Positions 57,350-64,000 of a stretch of 64,000 nt of DNA are shown piece by piece. How positions within the stretch are numbered: position 1 is the first letter of the stretch; each line of letters begins with the position of its first letter. Origin of the DNA: Adhaeribacter aquaticus DSM 16391 (GTDB lineage Bacteria; Bacteroidota; Bacteroidia; Cytophagales; Hymenobacteraceae); NCBI RefSeq assembly GCF_000473365.1, contig NZ_KI421517.1, positions 1,794,745 through 1,858,744 on the forward strand, given 5' to 3'. The notes beneath the pieces were generated by a model that was given only the letters and a program-made list of their open reading frames with translations, did not search any database and had not been told where the DNA came from. The position numbers were made by a program, and so were the translations under genes.

Positions 57350-57869
57350 GAATAATTTCTTCCGGCTCAGCCATACGGCCTTGTCCTACCAAACCACTAG
57401 CTAACTCGCCATAACCCGCTTCAATAAGATGGTTGCCAAAAGTTTGTAATTTCGCTATATTAGATTTTACCGCTGGGTGCACATACATATCCAGATCCAT
57501 AGCTGGAGCCAGAAATACCGGGCAGCGTGCTGATAAATAAACGGCAGATAATAAATTGTCACAGAACCCGTTGGCAAACTTGGCAATAGAATTAGCACTG
57601 GCCGGAGCAACAACTAAGACATCGGCCCAAAGACCTAAAGCAACATGGTTGTGCCACTCCCCTGTTTGGTCGCTTTTTGTAAATTCGGATAGAACAGGCT
57701 TTTTAGAAAGGGTAGCTAAGGTGAGCGGCGTTATAAAAGCAGAAGCAGAGGATGTCAGGATTACCTGAACCTCTGCTTCTTCCTTAACGAGCAATCGGGT
57801 TAAGTAAGCGGCCTTATAGGCAGCAATACTACCGCAAACGCCCAATAAAATTTTCTTATGCCGAAGCAT
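57300..57869 (-). CDS. coaC: Phosphopantothenoylcysteine decarboxylase half of CoaBC (separate frame)
   Basis: This flavoprotein decarboxylates phosphopantothenoylcysteine, the third step of CoA synthesis. The 189 residues show the N-terminal GVCGSIAAYKAAYLTRLL, the catalytic His75 region EWHNHVALG, VVAPASANSIAKFANGFCDNLL, and APAMDLDMY. In E. coli CoaBC that last motif is PAMN, with Asn125; here residue 125 is Asp. The last 13 residues lie in the overlap and do not resemble family sequence. The other half, coaB, follows in the +1 frame. Confidence 0.88.
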   Translation of the reverse strand: MLRHKKILLGVCGSIAAYKAAYLTRLLVKEEAEVQVILTSSASAFITPLTLATLSKKPVLSEFTKSDQTGEWHNHVALGLWADVLVVAPASANSIAKFANGFCDNLLSAVYLSARCPVFLAPAMDLDMYVHPAVKSNIAKLQTFGNHLIEAGYGELASGLVGQGRMAEPEEIIHVLKQHFQKTSGTRLA

Positions 57870-57877
57870 GCGCCTGC

Positions 57878-58192
57878 TTATTCAGCCTCCTCTTCAGGGT
57901 AACGGTAATAAACTTTATCTTCCATAAACTCTTCTACAGCCAAATTAGTAGGTTTTGGCATGCGCTCGTAGTATTTAGAGATTTCAATTTGTTCCCGGTT
58001 TTCGAAAACCTCTTCCAGGTTATCTACGGTGGTTGCAAACTCCGCTAATTTAGAATTTAACTCTTCTTTAATCTTTACCGAAATCTGGTTTGCACGCTTA
58101 GAAATAATAGAAACGGCTTCGTAAACGTTGCCAGTGTCTTTAGCGAAATCAGCCACATTGCGGGTAACGATTGATGCAGGTACAGTTGCCAT
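57878..58192 (-). CDS. rpoZ: DNA-directed RNA polymerase omega subunit (Bacteroidota Rpb6-like)
   Basis: A small RNA polymerase subunit that stabilises the beta' chain. The 104 residues contain NVYEAVSIISKRANQISVKIKEEL, the omega/Rpb6 core, and a Bacteroidota-type acidic C-terminus ending YRYPEEEAE. It is 8 nt upstream of coaC, 58 nt downstream of bamD, in the conserved bamD-rpoZ-coaBC order. Confidence 0.9.
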   Translation of the reverse strand: MATVPASIVTRNVADFAKDTGNVYEAVSIISKRANQISVKIKEELNSKLAEFATTVDNLEEVFENREQIEISKYYERMPKPTNLAVEEFMEDKVYYRYPEEEAE

Positions 58193-58250
58193 ATTGTTAG
58201 TTATTAATTTTATTTTTTGAAAGCTTGCGCTTTTATTTTTAAAGATTTTT

Positions 58251-59102
58251 TTACTGCGCTTTGGCTGTATTAGCCGTAGTACTACTCTTAATACGCTCTA
58301 ATTGTTTAGAACTTTTATCGTAAATATTTTCGGCGTCTCGCAAAAATTTACTTTTCGGGTATTTATCTACAAAAGCCTGGTATAATCCAACAGTATCGAA
58401 ATAACGCTCCCGTTGCTTTTCCTCAATACTTTCTTCGGCTAAATAAAACTGAGCTAAAATCCGGTAATAGGCAGCTTCCTCATTATAGTTAGAAGCAGGA
58501 TACTCACGCTCAAAATTATTAAATGCCGTAACAGCTGCCTGGTAATAGGTTAGCTGGCTTTTACCCATCTGGTAATATAACTTGGCTGTCTCAAATGCTT
58601 TCCGCTCCAGCTTACCGGCCAGTTCATCATACATTTTAGTAGCGTCATCTTTAAACTTACTTTCCGGGTAACGATTTAAAAATTCCTGAATGGAAACAAT
58701 GGCCGTTTGAGTACTGGTTTGGTCTAAACTATATTCCGGTGAATCTTTATAAAGCGATTTGGCGTGCATGAATAACGCTTCTTCAGCATTGGGACTATTG
58801 CCGTAAACGGCGTAAAAGGTCCGGAATAATTGAGCACTTACCTGAAATAAGCCTTCATTATACTGGGTGTAAGCATATAAATATTCGGCTGTTTCTGCTT
58901 CTGGTCTACCAGCTAAAAGCGGTCTTACCTCATCCAACAAGGTACCGGCACGGTAGTAATCCTTTTTTTCGTAATATTTTAAAGCAGCCTCATACTTTTT
59001 ATCTACATTATCACTTTTTAAAAGCTTATTATAATCACTACAAGCACTAAAAATAAGTGTTGTAATTAAAAAAAGGCAAAATATTTTTAATATTCGGTTC
59101 AT
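58251..59102 (-). CDS. bamD: Outer membrane assembly lipoprotein BamD
   Basis: BamD is the essential lipoprotein of the beta-barrel assembly machine. The 283 residues have a lipoprotein signal (FCLFLITTLIFSAC, Cys21) and about five TPR units (LKYYEKKDYYRAGTLLDEV, EEALFMHAKSLYKDS, FNNFEREYPASNYNEEAAYY, LYQAFVDKYPKSKFLRDA). It ends in a short Thr/Ala-rich tail. The start is fixed by the signal peptide; the -7 element lies only 8 nt upstream, so the mRNA would have almost no leader. Confidence 0.93.
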   Translation of the reverse strand: MNRILKIFCLFLITTLIFSACSDYNKLLKSDNVDKKYEAALKYYEKKDYYRAGTLLDEVRPLLAGRPEAETAEYLYAYTQYNEGLFQVSAQLFRTFYAVYGNSPNAEEALFMHAKSLYKDSPEYSLDQTSTQTAIVSIQEFLNRYPESKFKDDATKMYDELAGKLERKAFETAKLYYQMGKSQLTYYQAAVTAFNNFEREYPASNYNEEAAYYRILAQFYLAEESIEEKQRERYFDTVGLYQAFVDKYPKSKFLRDAENIYDKSSKQLERIKSSTTANTAKAQ

Positions 59103-59109
59103 GCGCGTA

Positions 59110-59140
59110 CAAAATTAGGAATATTTCTTTCCATAAACAA
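59110..59140 (-). promoter_or_regulatory. Promoter of bamD
   Basis: On the minus strand TTG (59140-59138), 20 nt, then TAATTTTG (59117-59110). The element ends 7 nt before the ATG, implying a leaderless or nearly leaderless transcript for bamD-rpoZ-coaBC. Confidence 0.6.
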
Positions 59141-59184
59141 CTTATGGAACGGTGCTTGTTCCGGGGTATTGCAAGATTCCTGTG

Positions 59185-60798
59185 CTATTTATTGCTTTTT
59201 CTATCCTTAGCAGTAGTTCGGGCCCTCCTATCAGGCGTTTTGGCCGCCTTCGAAACCACTGGCGTTTTTCTGGGTTTCGCTGATTTTTTATTTCTTCTGG
59301 CTAAAACTTCTTTTTTAGTTGGCTTTTCTGCTATTCGCCATTTAAAACCAGGCAATCGTTTATCGGGTTCCTTTAACTCATGTGGCGGAATAAAATTCGC
59401 ATCCGGGTTGGTTAAGAATGAAATAGTCTGCAGCTTTTTATCTTTAAACTTTAAGAGCATATCGCTGCAAATAGTTTTATTCATACCGGTCATAAGGGTA
59501 TCTCCTTCCAGGGCAAAATAAATACTTTCGCCGTTCCCGTTCACATCGGCCCGCCTGATATCTCCTTTTTCAAAGAAAGCAGTTATGTTTCTGCCTTTAA
59601 TTTGGTTGAGGTTACTTAGCGTGTCTTCCGAAATAATAAAAGCATTATTATACAGGAACATCCGGTCTAAAGCCTTATTTTTCATCCGCATCTCCACCCG
59701 CTCACCTACCATCTGGCTATTGGCATTCCAAAGAATAGGATCATAATTCATAAACATAACCGAATCAGTTAAGTTATAGGTTAAGGAATCGCATTTACCC
59801 TGTAAATCTGTTTTATAAATTTTTACATCATTATAAGCATACAGGAAATCTTTTTTCTTTGGATCATTGGAATCTACTGAAACCAGCGTGTCGGCTGCCA
59901 CATATAAAGTATCTCCGGAAACCAGGGAACGCATGACGGGGCTTCCAAAAACTTTAGACCTGCCTAAACTTTTCCAATGATGCACTTCCTGCCCCGTAAT
60001 AATTACCTTATTCTTCTGATCTTTGGAAGTCATTCGTACATTCCCAGAAGCATGTAAGTAATTTTTAATCCGATCAAAAAACACGTTATCGCCGGTAACA
60101 TAATAATCAGCAGTCTCTACCTGCGAACCCCGGAATACAGACTGTTTATTGAGCGTGTTATAATATCCGCCTTTAGCGGTTAATAGGCCTTGTTCGTTTT
60201 GGATCCGGGTTGGGGCCACAAAATAAACAACTTTGGAAATGGTATTATACTGCAAGGTATCCGATTGAATATCGGCTTCAGAACCCACTAAATGTACATT
60301 TCCTTTAAACGACAACATTTTTGTACCGGCATTGTAATTTCCAAACTGGCTCGTAAGCCGATTTTCCGTTTCCAGGATAGTTCCGCCTTCTGTGTAGCGC
60401 CCGATGCGGGTATTCATGTTATAGGCCAGCGATGGTGTATTCACCGTCATTTTCTCATCCCGTAAAATTACTCCGCCTAAAAAAACCGCTTTTCTTTGTT
60501 CACCATCGTAAGTAGCCGTAGCACTGGTTATGGTTACAGACCCTTGCACTACGCGTACATTACTGAATATTTCCGCATAATTCCTGTCCCGGTATAAGTG
60601 GGCAGAGTCGCAGTAGAGTAAGGTTTCTTTTTGTTTGAGTTGTACGTTTCCGAGCAGGCGGTTATACTTAGCTCCATTTTTTTCGCCGCCTTCCAGAGAA
60701 CCAGCCTGAATTAATTCTATTTTACCGGATTGCCCAAAAACTTTTAAACAGGAAAGAATTAAAATAAGAAGCGTATAGAATACTTTTGTGGGTTTCAT
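59185..60798 (-). CDS. OstA-like protein (LPS transport family)
   Basis: The 537-residue exported protein has a signal peptide (FYTLLILILSCLKVFGQ) and repeated OstA/LptA-type beta-jellyroll units (YNRLLGNVQLKQKETLLYCDSAHLYR, TSATATYDGEQRKAVFLGGVILRD, SFKGNVHLVGSEADIQSDTLQYN). This suggests a role in LPS transport across the periplasm. The C-terminal 60 residues are very basic (KKEVLARRNKKSAKPRKTPVV and on) and probably disordered. It is upstream of bamD on the same strand, but bamD has its own promoter. Confidence 0.88.
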   Translation of the reverse strand: MKPTKVFYTLLILILSCLKVFGQSGKIELIQAGSLEGGEKNGAKYNRLLGNVQLKQKETLLYCDSAHLYRDRNYAEIFSNVRVVQGSVTITSATATYDGEQRKAVFLGGVILRDEKMTVNTPSLAYNMNTRIGRYTEGGTILETENRLTSQFGNYNAGTKMLSFKGNVHLVGSEADIQSDTLQYNTISKVVYFVAPTRIQNEQGLLTAKGGYYNTLNKQSVFRGSQVETADYYVTGDNVFFDRIKNYLHASGNVRMTSKDQKNKVIITGQEVHHWKSLGRSKVFGSPVMRSLVSGDTLYVAADTLVSVDSNDPKKKDFLYAYNDVKIYKTDLQGKCDSLTYNLTDSVMFMNYDPILWNANSQMVGERVEMRMKNKALDRMFLYNNAFIISEDTLSNLNQIKGRNITAFFEKGDIRRADVNGNGESIYFALEGDTLMTGMNKTICSDMLLKFKDKKLQTISFLTNPDANFIPPHELKEPDKRLPGFKWRIAEKPTKKEVLARRNKKSAKPRKTPVVSKAAKTPDRRARTTAKDRKSNK

Positions 60799-60818
60799 CC
60801 AGAAATTAAATAATCGCG

Positions 60819-60826
60819 CAAAATTA
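60819..60826 (-). promoter_or_regulatory. -7 element of the OstA-like gene
   Basis: On the minus strand TAATTTTG (60826-60819), an exact TAnnTTTG match, 20 nt before the ATG. It lies between the divergent OstA-like and tilS starts. No TTG at -33. Confidence 0.5.
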
Positions 60827-60850
60827 ATAAAAATAAACCTTTATATAGGT

Positions 60851-62176
60851 ATGACAGATAAAGTTTTAGCCTTCTGTGAGCACCATCAGCTTTTTACAAC
60901 CACCGATAAAATTGTGGTTGCCGTAAGCGGAGGCATTGATTCGGTAGTACTTTGCGATATGCTCAGCAAATTAAAAATGGACTTTGGTATTGCTCATTGT
61001 CATTTTGGTTTACGGGCCGAAGAAGCAGATGCCGACGAACTTTTTGTTAAGAAATTAGCTAAAAAGTACAACGTTCCCTTTTACTCCGAACACTTTAATA
61101 CCAAAGAATATGCCGAACAGGAACAATTATCGATTCAAATGGCTGCCCGGTTATTGCGGTATACGTGGTTCGAAAAAATCAGGCAGCAATATGGCTACCA
61201 ATACATTGCCACGGCGCACCATCAGAACGATGCGGCCGAAACGATATTGTTAAACCTGACCAAAGGCACTGGCATTGCGGGCCTGCACGGTATTCCGGCT
61301 AAGAATAACAAGATAATCCGGCCGTTACTTTGCCTGACTAAAGATGATATTTACGACTACGTAACCAGTCATCAACTTATCTGGCGCGAAGACAGTTCCA
61401 ACGAAAGTACCAAGTACCAGCGCAACCTTATTAGGCAGGAGGTTATCCCGGTTTTAAAACAAATAAATCCTAACCTTGAAAATACGCTATCGCAAACGGT
61501 TGAGAAAATAAAAGGGGCCGAGGCTATTTTCCAAAAATACATTCAGGAGGTAAAAACGGCATCGGTAACCGAAAAACCAGAAGCAACTTATATAGATATT
61601 ACTGCCCTAAATGGTGTAACAGCCTTACCAGTTGTGTTATTTGAGATACTTAAAGCGTATAATTATAATTACGAAGTAGTCCAGAATATAGTAGAGTCTT
61701 TTACGGCTATTTCGGGTAAAACTTTTGAATCGCCTACCCATATACTGGTAAAAGACCGGGAACAACTAGTAATTACAGGTAAAAATTTAGGGGCTTTTGG
61801 TTCCTATGAAATAGCCGAAGAAACCACCATTTTTGAGGCAGAAGAATTAATGCTGGGTTTAGCACGAAAAGAAGCTACCGGTTATAAAATACCCAGAAGC
61901 CGTAAAATAGCTGCCCTGGATGCTGAATTGCTGCAGTTTCCGCTTAAGGTACGCACCTGGAAAGAAGGTGATTGGTTTGTACCTCTGGGCATGAACGGCA
62001 AGAAGAAAATAAGCGATTTTTTAATCGATGAGAAAATTCCGGCTAACCTAAAACCTAAAATTAAAGTAATAACCTCCGATAAATCCATTGTCTGGATAAT
62101 TGGGTACCGCCCGGATAACCGTTTCAAGGTAACTGACAAAACTAATACGGTTTTGGAAATAGAAATCAAAAAGTAA
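60851..62176 (+). CDS. tilS: tRNA(Ile)-lysidine synthase
   Basis: TilS changes the wobble C of tRNA-Ile(CAT) to lysidine, so that it reads AUA. The PP-loop SGGIDS lies at residues 26-31, then HFGLRAEEADADELFVKKLAKK, TAHHQNDAAETILLNLTKGTG, and the later REDSSNESTKYQRNLIRQEVIP typical of TilS. The C-terminal domain (about 350-441) has PLKVRTWKEGDWFVPLGMNGKKKISDFLIDEKIP. I choose the ATG at 60851; an in-frame ATG at 60788 would overlap the OstA-like coding start. Length 441 residues. Confidence 0.94.
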   Translation: MTDKVLAFCEHHQLFTTTDKIVVAVSGGIDSVVLCDMLSKLKMDFGIAHCHFGLRAEEADADELFVKKLAKKYNVPFYSEHFNTKEYAEQEQLSIQMAARLLRYTWFEKIRQQYGYQYIATAHHQNDAAETILLNLTKGTGIAGLHGIPAKNNKIIRPLLCLTKDDIYDYVTSHQLIWREDSSNESTKYQRNLIRQEVIPVLKQINPNLENTLSQTVEKIKGAEAIFQKYIQEVKTASVTEKPEATYIDITALNGVTALPVVLFEILKAYNYNYEVVQNIVESFTAISGKTFESPTHILVKDREQLVITGKNLGAFGSYEIAEETTIFEAEELMLGLARKEATGYKIPRSRKIAALDAELLQFPLKVRTWKEGDWFVPLGMNGKKKISDFLIDEKIPANLKPKIKVITSDKSIVWIIGYRPDNRFKVTDKTNTVLEIEIKK

Positions 62177-62320
62177 TTCTAAAGGATTTCTCTTAATCGT
62201 TTAACTGAATTGGAGAGGCTGGAAAATAAAACATTCTTATTTCTAGCTTCGAAATCCTTTTTTTATATTTTTACACAATCTTAATTATTTAACCAACTTA
62301 AACTCAATAAACACCACATT

Positions 62321-63259
62321 ATGAAAGTAACCGTAGTTGGAGCCGGGAACGTGGGCGCCACTTGTGCTGATGTTCTGGCTTATCGCGAAATTGCGAATGA
62401 AGTAGTTTTGGTAGATATCAAAGAAGGTTTTGCTGAAGGCAAAGCTCTTGATATCTGGCAAAAATCCCCAATTAATTTATACGATACCCGTACTGTTGGC
62501 GTAACTAATGATTACTCCCGTACGGCCAACTCCGATATTGTGGTAATTACTTCTGGTTTACCGCGTAAACCAGGCATGACGCGCGATGATTTAATTTCTA
62601 CCAATGCTGGCATAGTTCAATCTGTAACCGAGAGCATTGTTAAACATTCTCCGGAAGCTATTATTATTGTGGTTTCTAATCCACTGGATGTAATGACTTA
62701 TGCCGCCCATATTACATCAAAATTACCGCGCACTAAAGTAATGGGTATGGCTGGTATTTTAGATACTGCCCGCTATCGTGCTTTCCTGGCTGAAGCATTA
62801 AATGTATCGCCTAAAGACATTCAGGCTGTTTTACTAGGCGGCCACGGCGACACCATGGTACCGCTTCCGCGCTATACCACCGTTGCAGGTATACCGGTTA
62901 CGGAGTTAATTGAAGAAGAAACTTTAAATGCCATTATTGAGCGCACCAAAAATGGTGGCGGTGAATTGGTTAAGTTAATGGGTACTTCTGCCTGGTATGC
63001 ACCGGGTTCTGCCGCTGCCCAAATGGTAGAAGCTATTGCCCGCGATCAGAAAAGAATTTTCCCGGTTTGTGTAAAACTGGAAGGCGAATATGGCATTGAG
63101 GGAACTTACTTAGGCGTACCGGTTATTCTGGGTAAAAATGGCGTTGAAAAAATTATTGAACTTCAATTAAACGACGAAGAAATGGAATTACTACGCATTT
63201 CTGACAACCACGTAAGAGAAGTAATGGCTGTTTTGGATAACATGACTGCTAAAGTTTAA
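62321..63259 (+). CDS. mdh: Malate dehydrogenase (LDH-like type)
   Basis: It interconverts malate and oxaloacetate with NAD in the TCA cycle. The 312 residues show the Rossmann start VTVVGAGNVGATCADVL, the substrate loop SGLPRKPGMTRDDL whose Arg residues select malate, SNPLDVMTY, the catalytic GGHGDTMVPL with His near 172, and GTSAWYAPGSAAAQM. Single gene with a loopless terminator. Confidence 0.96.
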   Translation: MKVTVVGAGNVGATCADVLAYREIANEVVLVDIKEGFAEGKALDIWQKSPINLYDTRTVGVTNDYSRTANSDIVVITSGLPRKPGMTRDDLISTNAGIVQSVTESIVKHSPEAIIIVVSNPLDVMTYAAHITSKLPRTKVMGMAGILDTARYRAFLAEALNVSPKDIQAVLLGGHGDTMVPLPRYTTVAGIPVTELIEEETLNAIIERTKNGGGELVKLMGTSAWYAPGSAAAQMVEAIARDQKRIFPVCVKLEGEYGIEGTYLGVPVILGKNGVEKIIELQLNDEEMELLRISDNHVREVMAVLDNMTAKV

Positions 63260-63278
63260 TTTCCCAACACTTTATCAA

Positions 63279-63320
63279 TAAAAGAAGAAAGCACCTACAT
63301 GTAGGTGCTTTCTTCTTTTA
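63279..63320 (+). terminator. Loopless palindromic terminator of mdh
   Basis: A perfect 42-nt palindrome (21-nt arms, centre CCTACATGTAGG), A-rich at the left end and T-rich at the right, 20 nt after the mdh stop. Confidence 0.9.
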
Positions 63321-63363
63321 CCCTTCTAGCAATCTAAATAGGTAAAACAATCTTAAAATAAAA

Positions 63364-63585
63364 ATGGAACAACAGAATAATCCGCTGCACGGAAAAACCC
63401 TTGAACAAATTTTAAACACCTTAGTGGACAAGTTTGGATGGCAGGAACTTGCACGGCAAATAAAGATAAATTGCTTTATCTCTAACCCTAGTATAAAATC
63501 GAGCCTAACATTTTTGCGCAAAACCCCTTGGGCAAGAAAGAAGGTGGAGGATTTATATTTATCAAGAGTAGTTAAAAACCAGTAG
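63364..63585 (+). CDS. VF530 family (DUF2132) small protein
   Basis: The 73-residue protein matches the VF530/DUF2132 family: [59 protein letters not shown]. The family is small, helical and suggested to bind DNA; the function is not established. It stands alone between mdh and the edge-truncated gene. Confidence 0.9.
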   Translation: MEQQNNPLHGKTLEQILNTLVDKFGWQELARQIKINCFISNPSIKSSLTFLRKTPWARKKVEDLYLSRVVKNQ

Positions 63586-63644
63586 TATGGTATGATACAA
63601 TACCAAACCTTTCCATAGTATTTGGTTACCTATCTCACTATTCA

Positions 63645-64000
63645 CTACTTACCGAATACTTCGATCAATACTTCCTTTCCCTCTTTTATGGCAACAATAT
63701 AATCCAACTTATCATTTGGGTGCTTGCGGGCATAAATGCGTTGCTTGTCAATACTGGGCGAGAGGTTCCGCTTTCGTGTGTATTCACTCCACTGCTTTAT
63801 ATCCGCTTCCGTTAATGTCCCCTTAGCTTGCTTATCCATCATGCTGATCATAAAGGGCTCCCTCGAATTACTTGTCCATCGGGTAGCATCCTGCCTCACT
63901 TCTATTTTATAGCGACCCTCCACCGGCCCTTGACCTTTCGGCACTAAAAACCTCCCTAATTCCCCAGTGCCAGTATTAACGATATAAACCACTACAGGAG
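63645..64000 (-). CDS. Hypothetical protein, 5' end beyond the window
   Basis: At least 118 codons are open to the window edge with no stop, and the first usable start inside is only a GTG at 63992, so the gene probably begins outside. The visible part has VNTGTGELGRFLVPKGQGPVEG, a stretch with many charged residues, and an end DYIVAIKEGKEVLIEVFGK that looks like a small beta-hairpin. I do not recognise the family. Confidence 0.55.
   Translation of the reverse strand, partial: PVVVYIVNTGTGELGRFLVPKGQGPVEGRYKIEVRQDATRWTSNSREPFMISMMDKQAKGTLTEADIKQWSEYTRKRNLSPSIDKQRIYARKHPNDKLDYIVAIKEGKEVLIEVFGK

Noticed and set aside
59144-59521. 125-codon hydrophobic plus-strand frame opposite the OstA-like gene
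   Set aside because: It is antisense to the basic C-terminus of the OstA-like protein, whose jellyroll repeats and signal peptide identify the real gene.

Overview
The window is a piece of a Bacteroidota chromosome, most likely from the Cytophagales (a Hymenobacteraceae/Adhaeribacter-like genome is my guess, not something I could test). The evidence is the gene content: DUF4290, DUF4835, DUF4905 and TIGR02757 proteins, a PorT-like protein, the cluster bamD-rpoZ-coaBC-DUF4835-recN, and a 744-residue UvrD/PcrA helicase. The promoters agree: many genes are preceded by the Bacteroidota -7 element TAnnTTTG, sometimes with TTG about 19 nt upstream, and Shine-Dalgarno sequences are scarce. Base composition is moderately AT-rich, and intergenic spacers are very AT-rich. 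I see no insertion sequence, prophage, CRISPR array or rRNA.

Layout. 0.1-2.7 kb: efp-accB-accC (translation factor and the biotin half of acetyl-CoA carboxylase). 2.7-9.3 kb: a DUF3109 protein, an unknown protein, the UvrD/PcrA helicase, DUF4290 and murA. 9.3-13.7 kb: a UPF0303 protein, a THUMP-type RNA methyltransferase, murB and an outer-membrane porin-like barrel. 13.9-22.6 kb, mostly minus strand: mutS2, TIGR02757, a LysM/RlpA-like protein, DUF4905, kdsB (plus strand), a SUI1/YciH protein, a lipid kinase and gap. 22.7-27.3 kb: two identical tRNA-Glu genes bracket purL. 27.3-38.5 kb is the accessory-looking part: AT-rich, long spacers, a membrane-anchored kinase-like protein, a repeat lipoprotein, a converging set with two phosphodiester-glycosidase-like proteins, a two-TM protein and an Ig/beta-barrel protein, then a lone undecaprenyl-phosphate sugar transferase. 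38.5-46 kb: glycosyltransferase-like protein, xerD, aroQ, a class-V aminotransferase, marC, rnhA, a trmN6-like methyltransferase, an SDR, porT-like and ubiE. 46-53.5 kb: an OmpA/PD40/TPR protein, an unknown protein, lysS, two YtxH proteins, a Kazal protein, a cupin and fabI. 53.6-60.8 kb, all minus: recN, a 75-aa protein, DUF4835, coaB, coaC, rpoZ, bamD and an OstA-like protein. 60.8-64 kb: tilS, mdh, a VF530 protein and an edge-truncated gene.

Most of the window is housekeeping: cell wall (murA, murB), LPS and envelope (kdsB, OstA-like, bamD), fatty acids (accB, accC, fabI), CoA, quinone, DNA repair and tRNA functions. The points most worth a second look are: coaBC read as two overlapping frames offset by one base at an AAAA run; the 80-bp tRNA-Glu direct repeat flanking purL; the kinase/repeat-lipoprotein/phosphodiester-glycosidase neighbourhood at 27.9-35.9 kb as a candidate undescribed envelope system; the Asp in place of the fosfomycin-target Cys in MurA; and several loopless, perfectly palindromic terminators.
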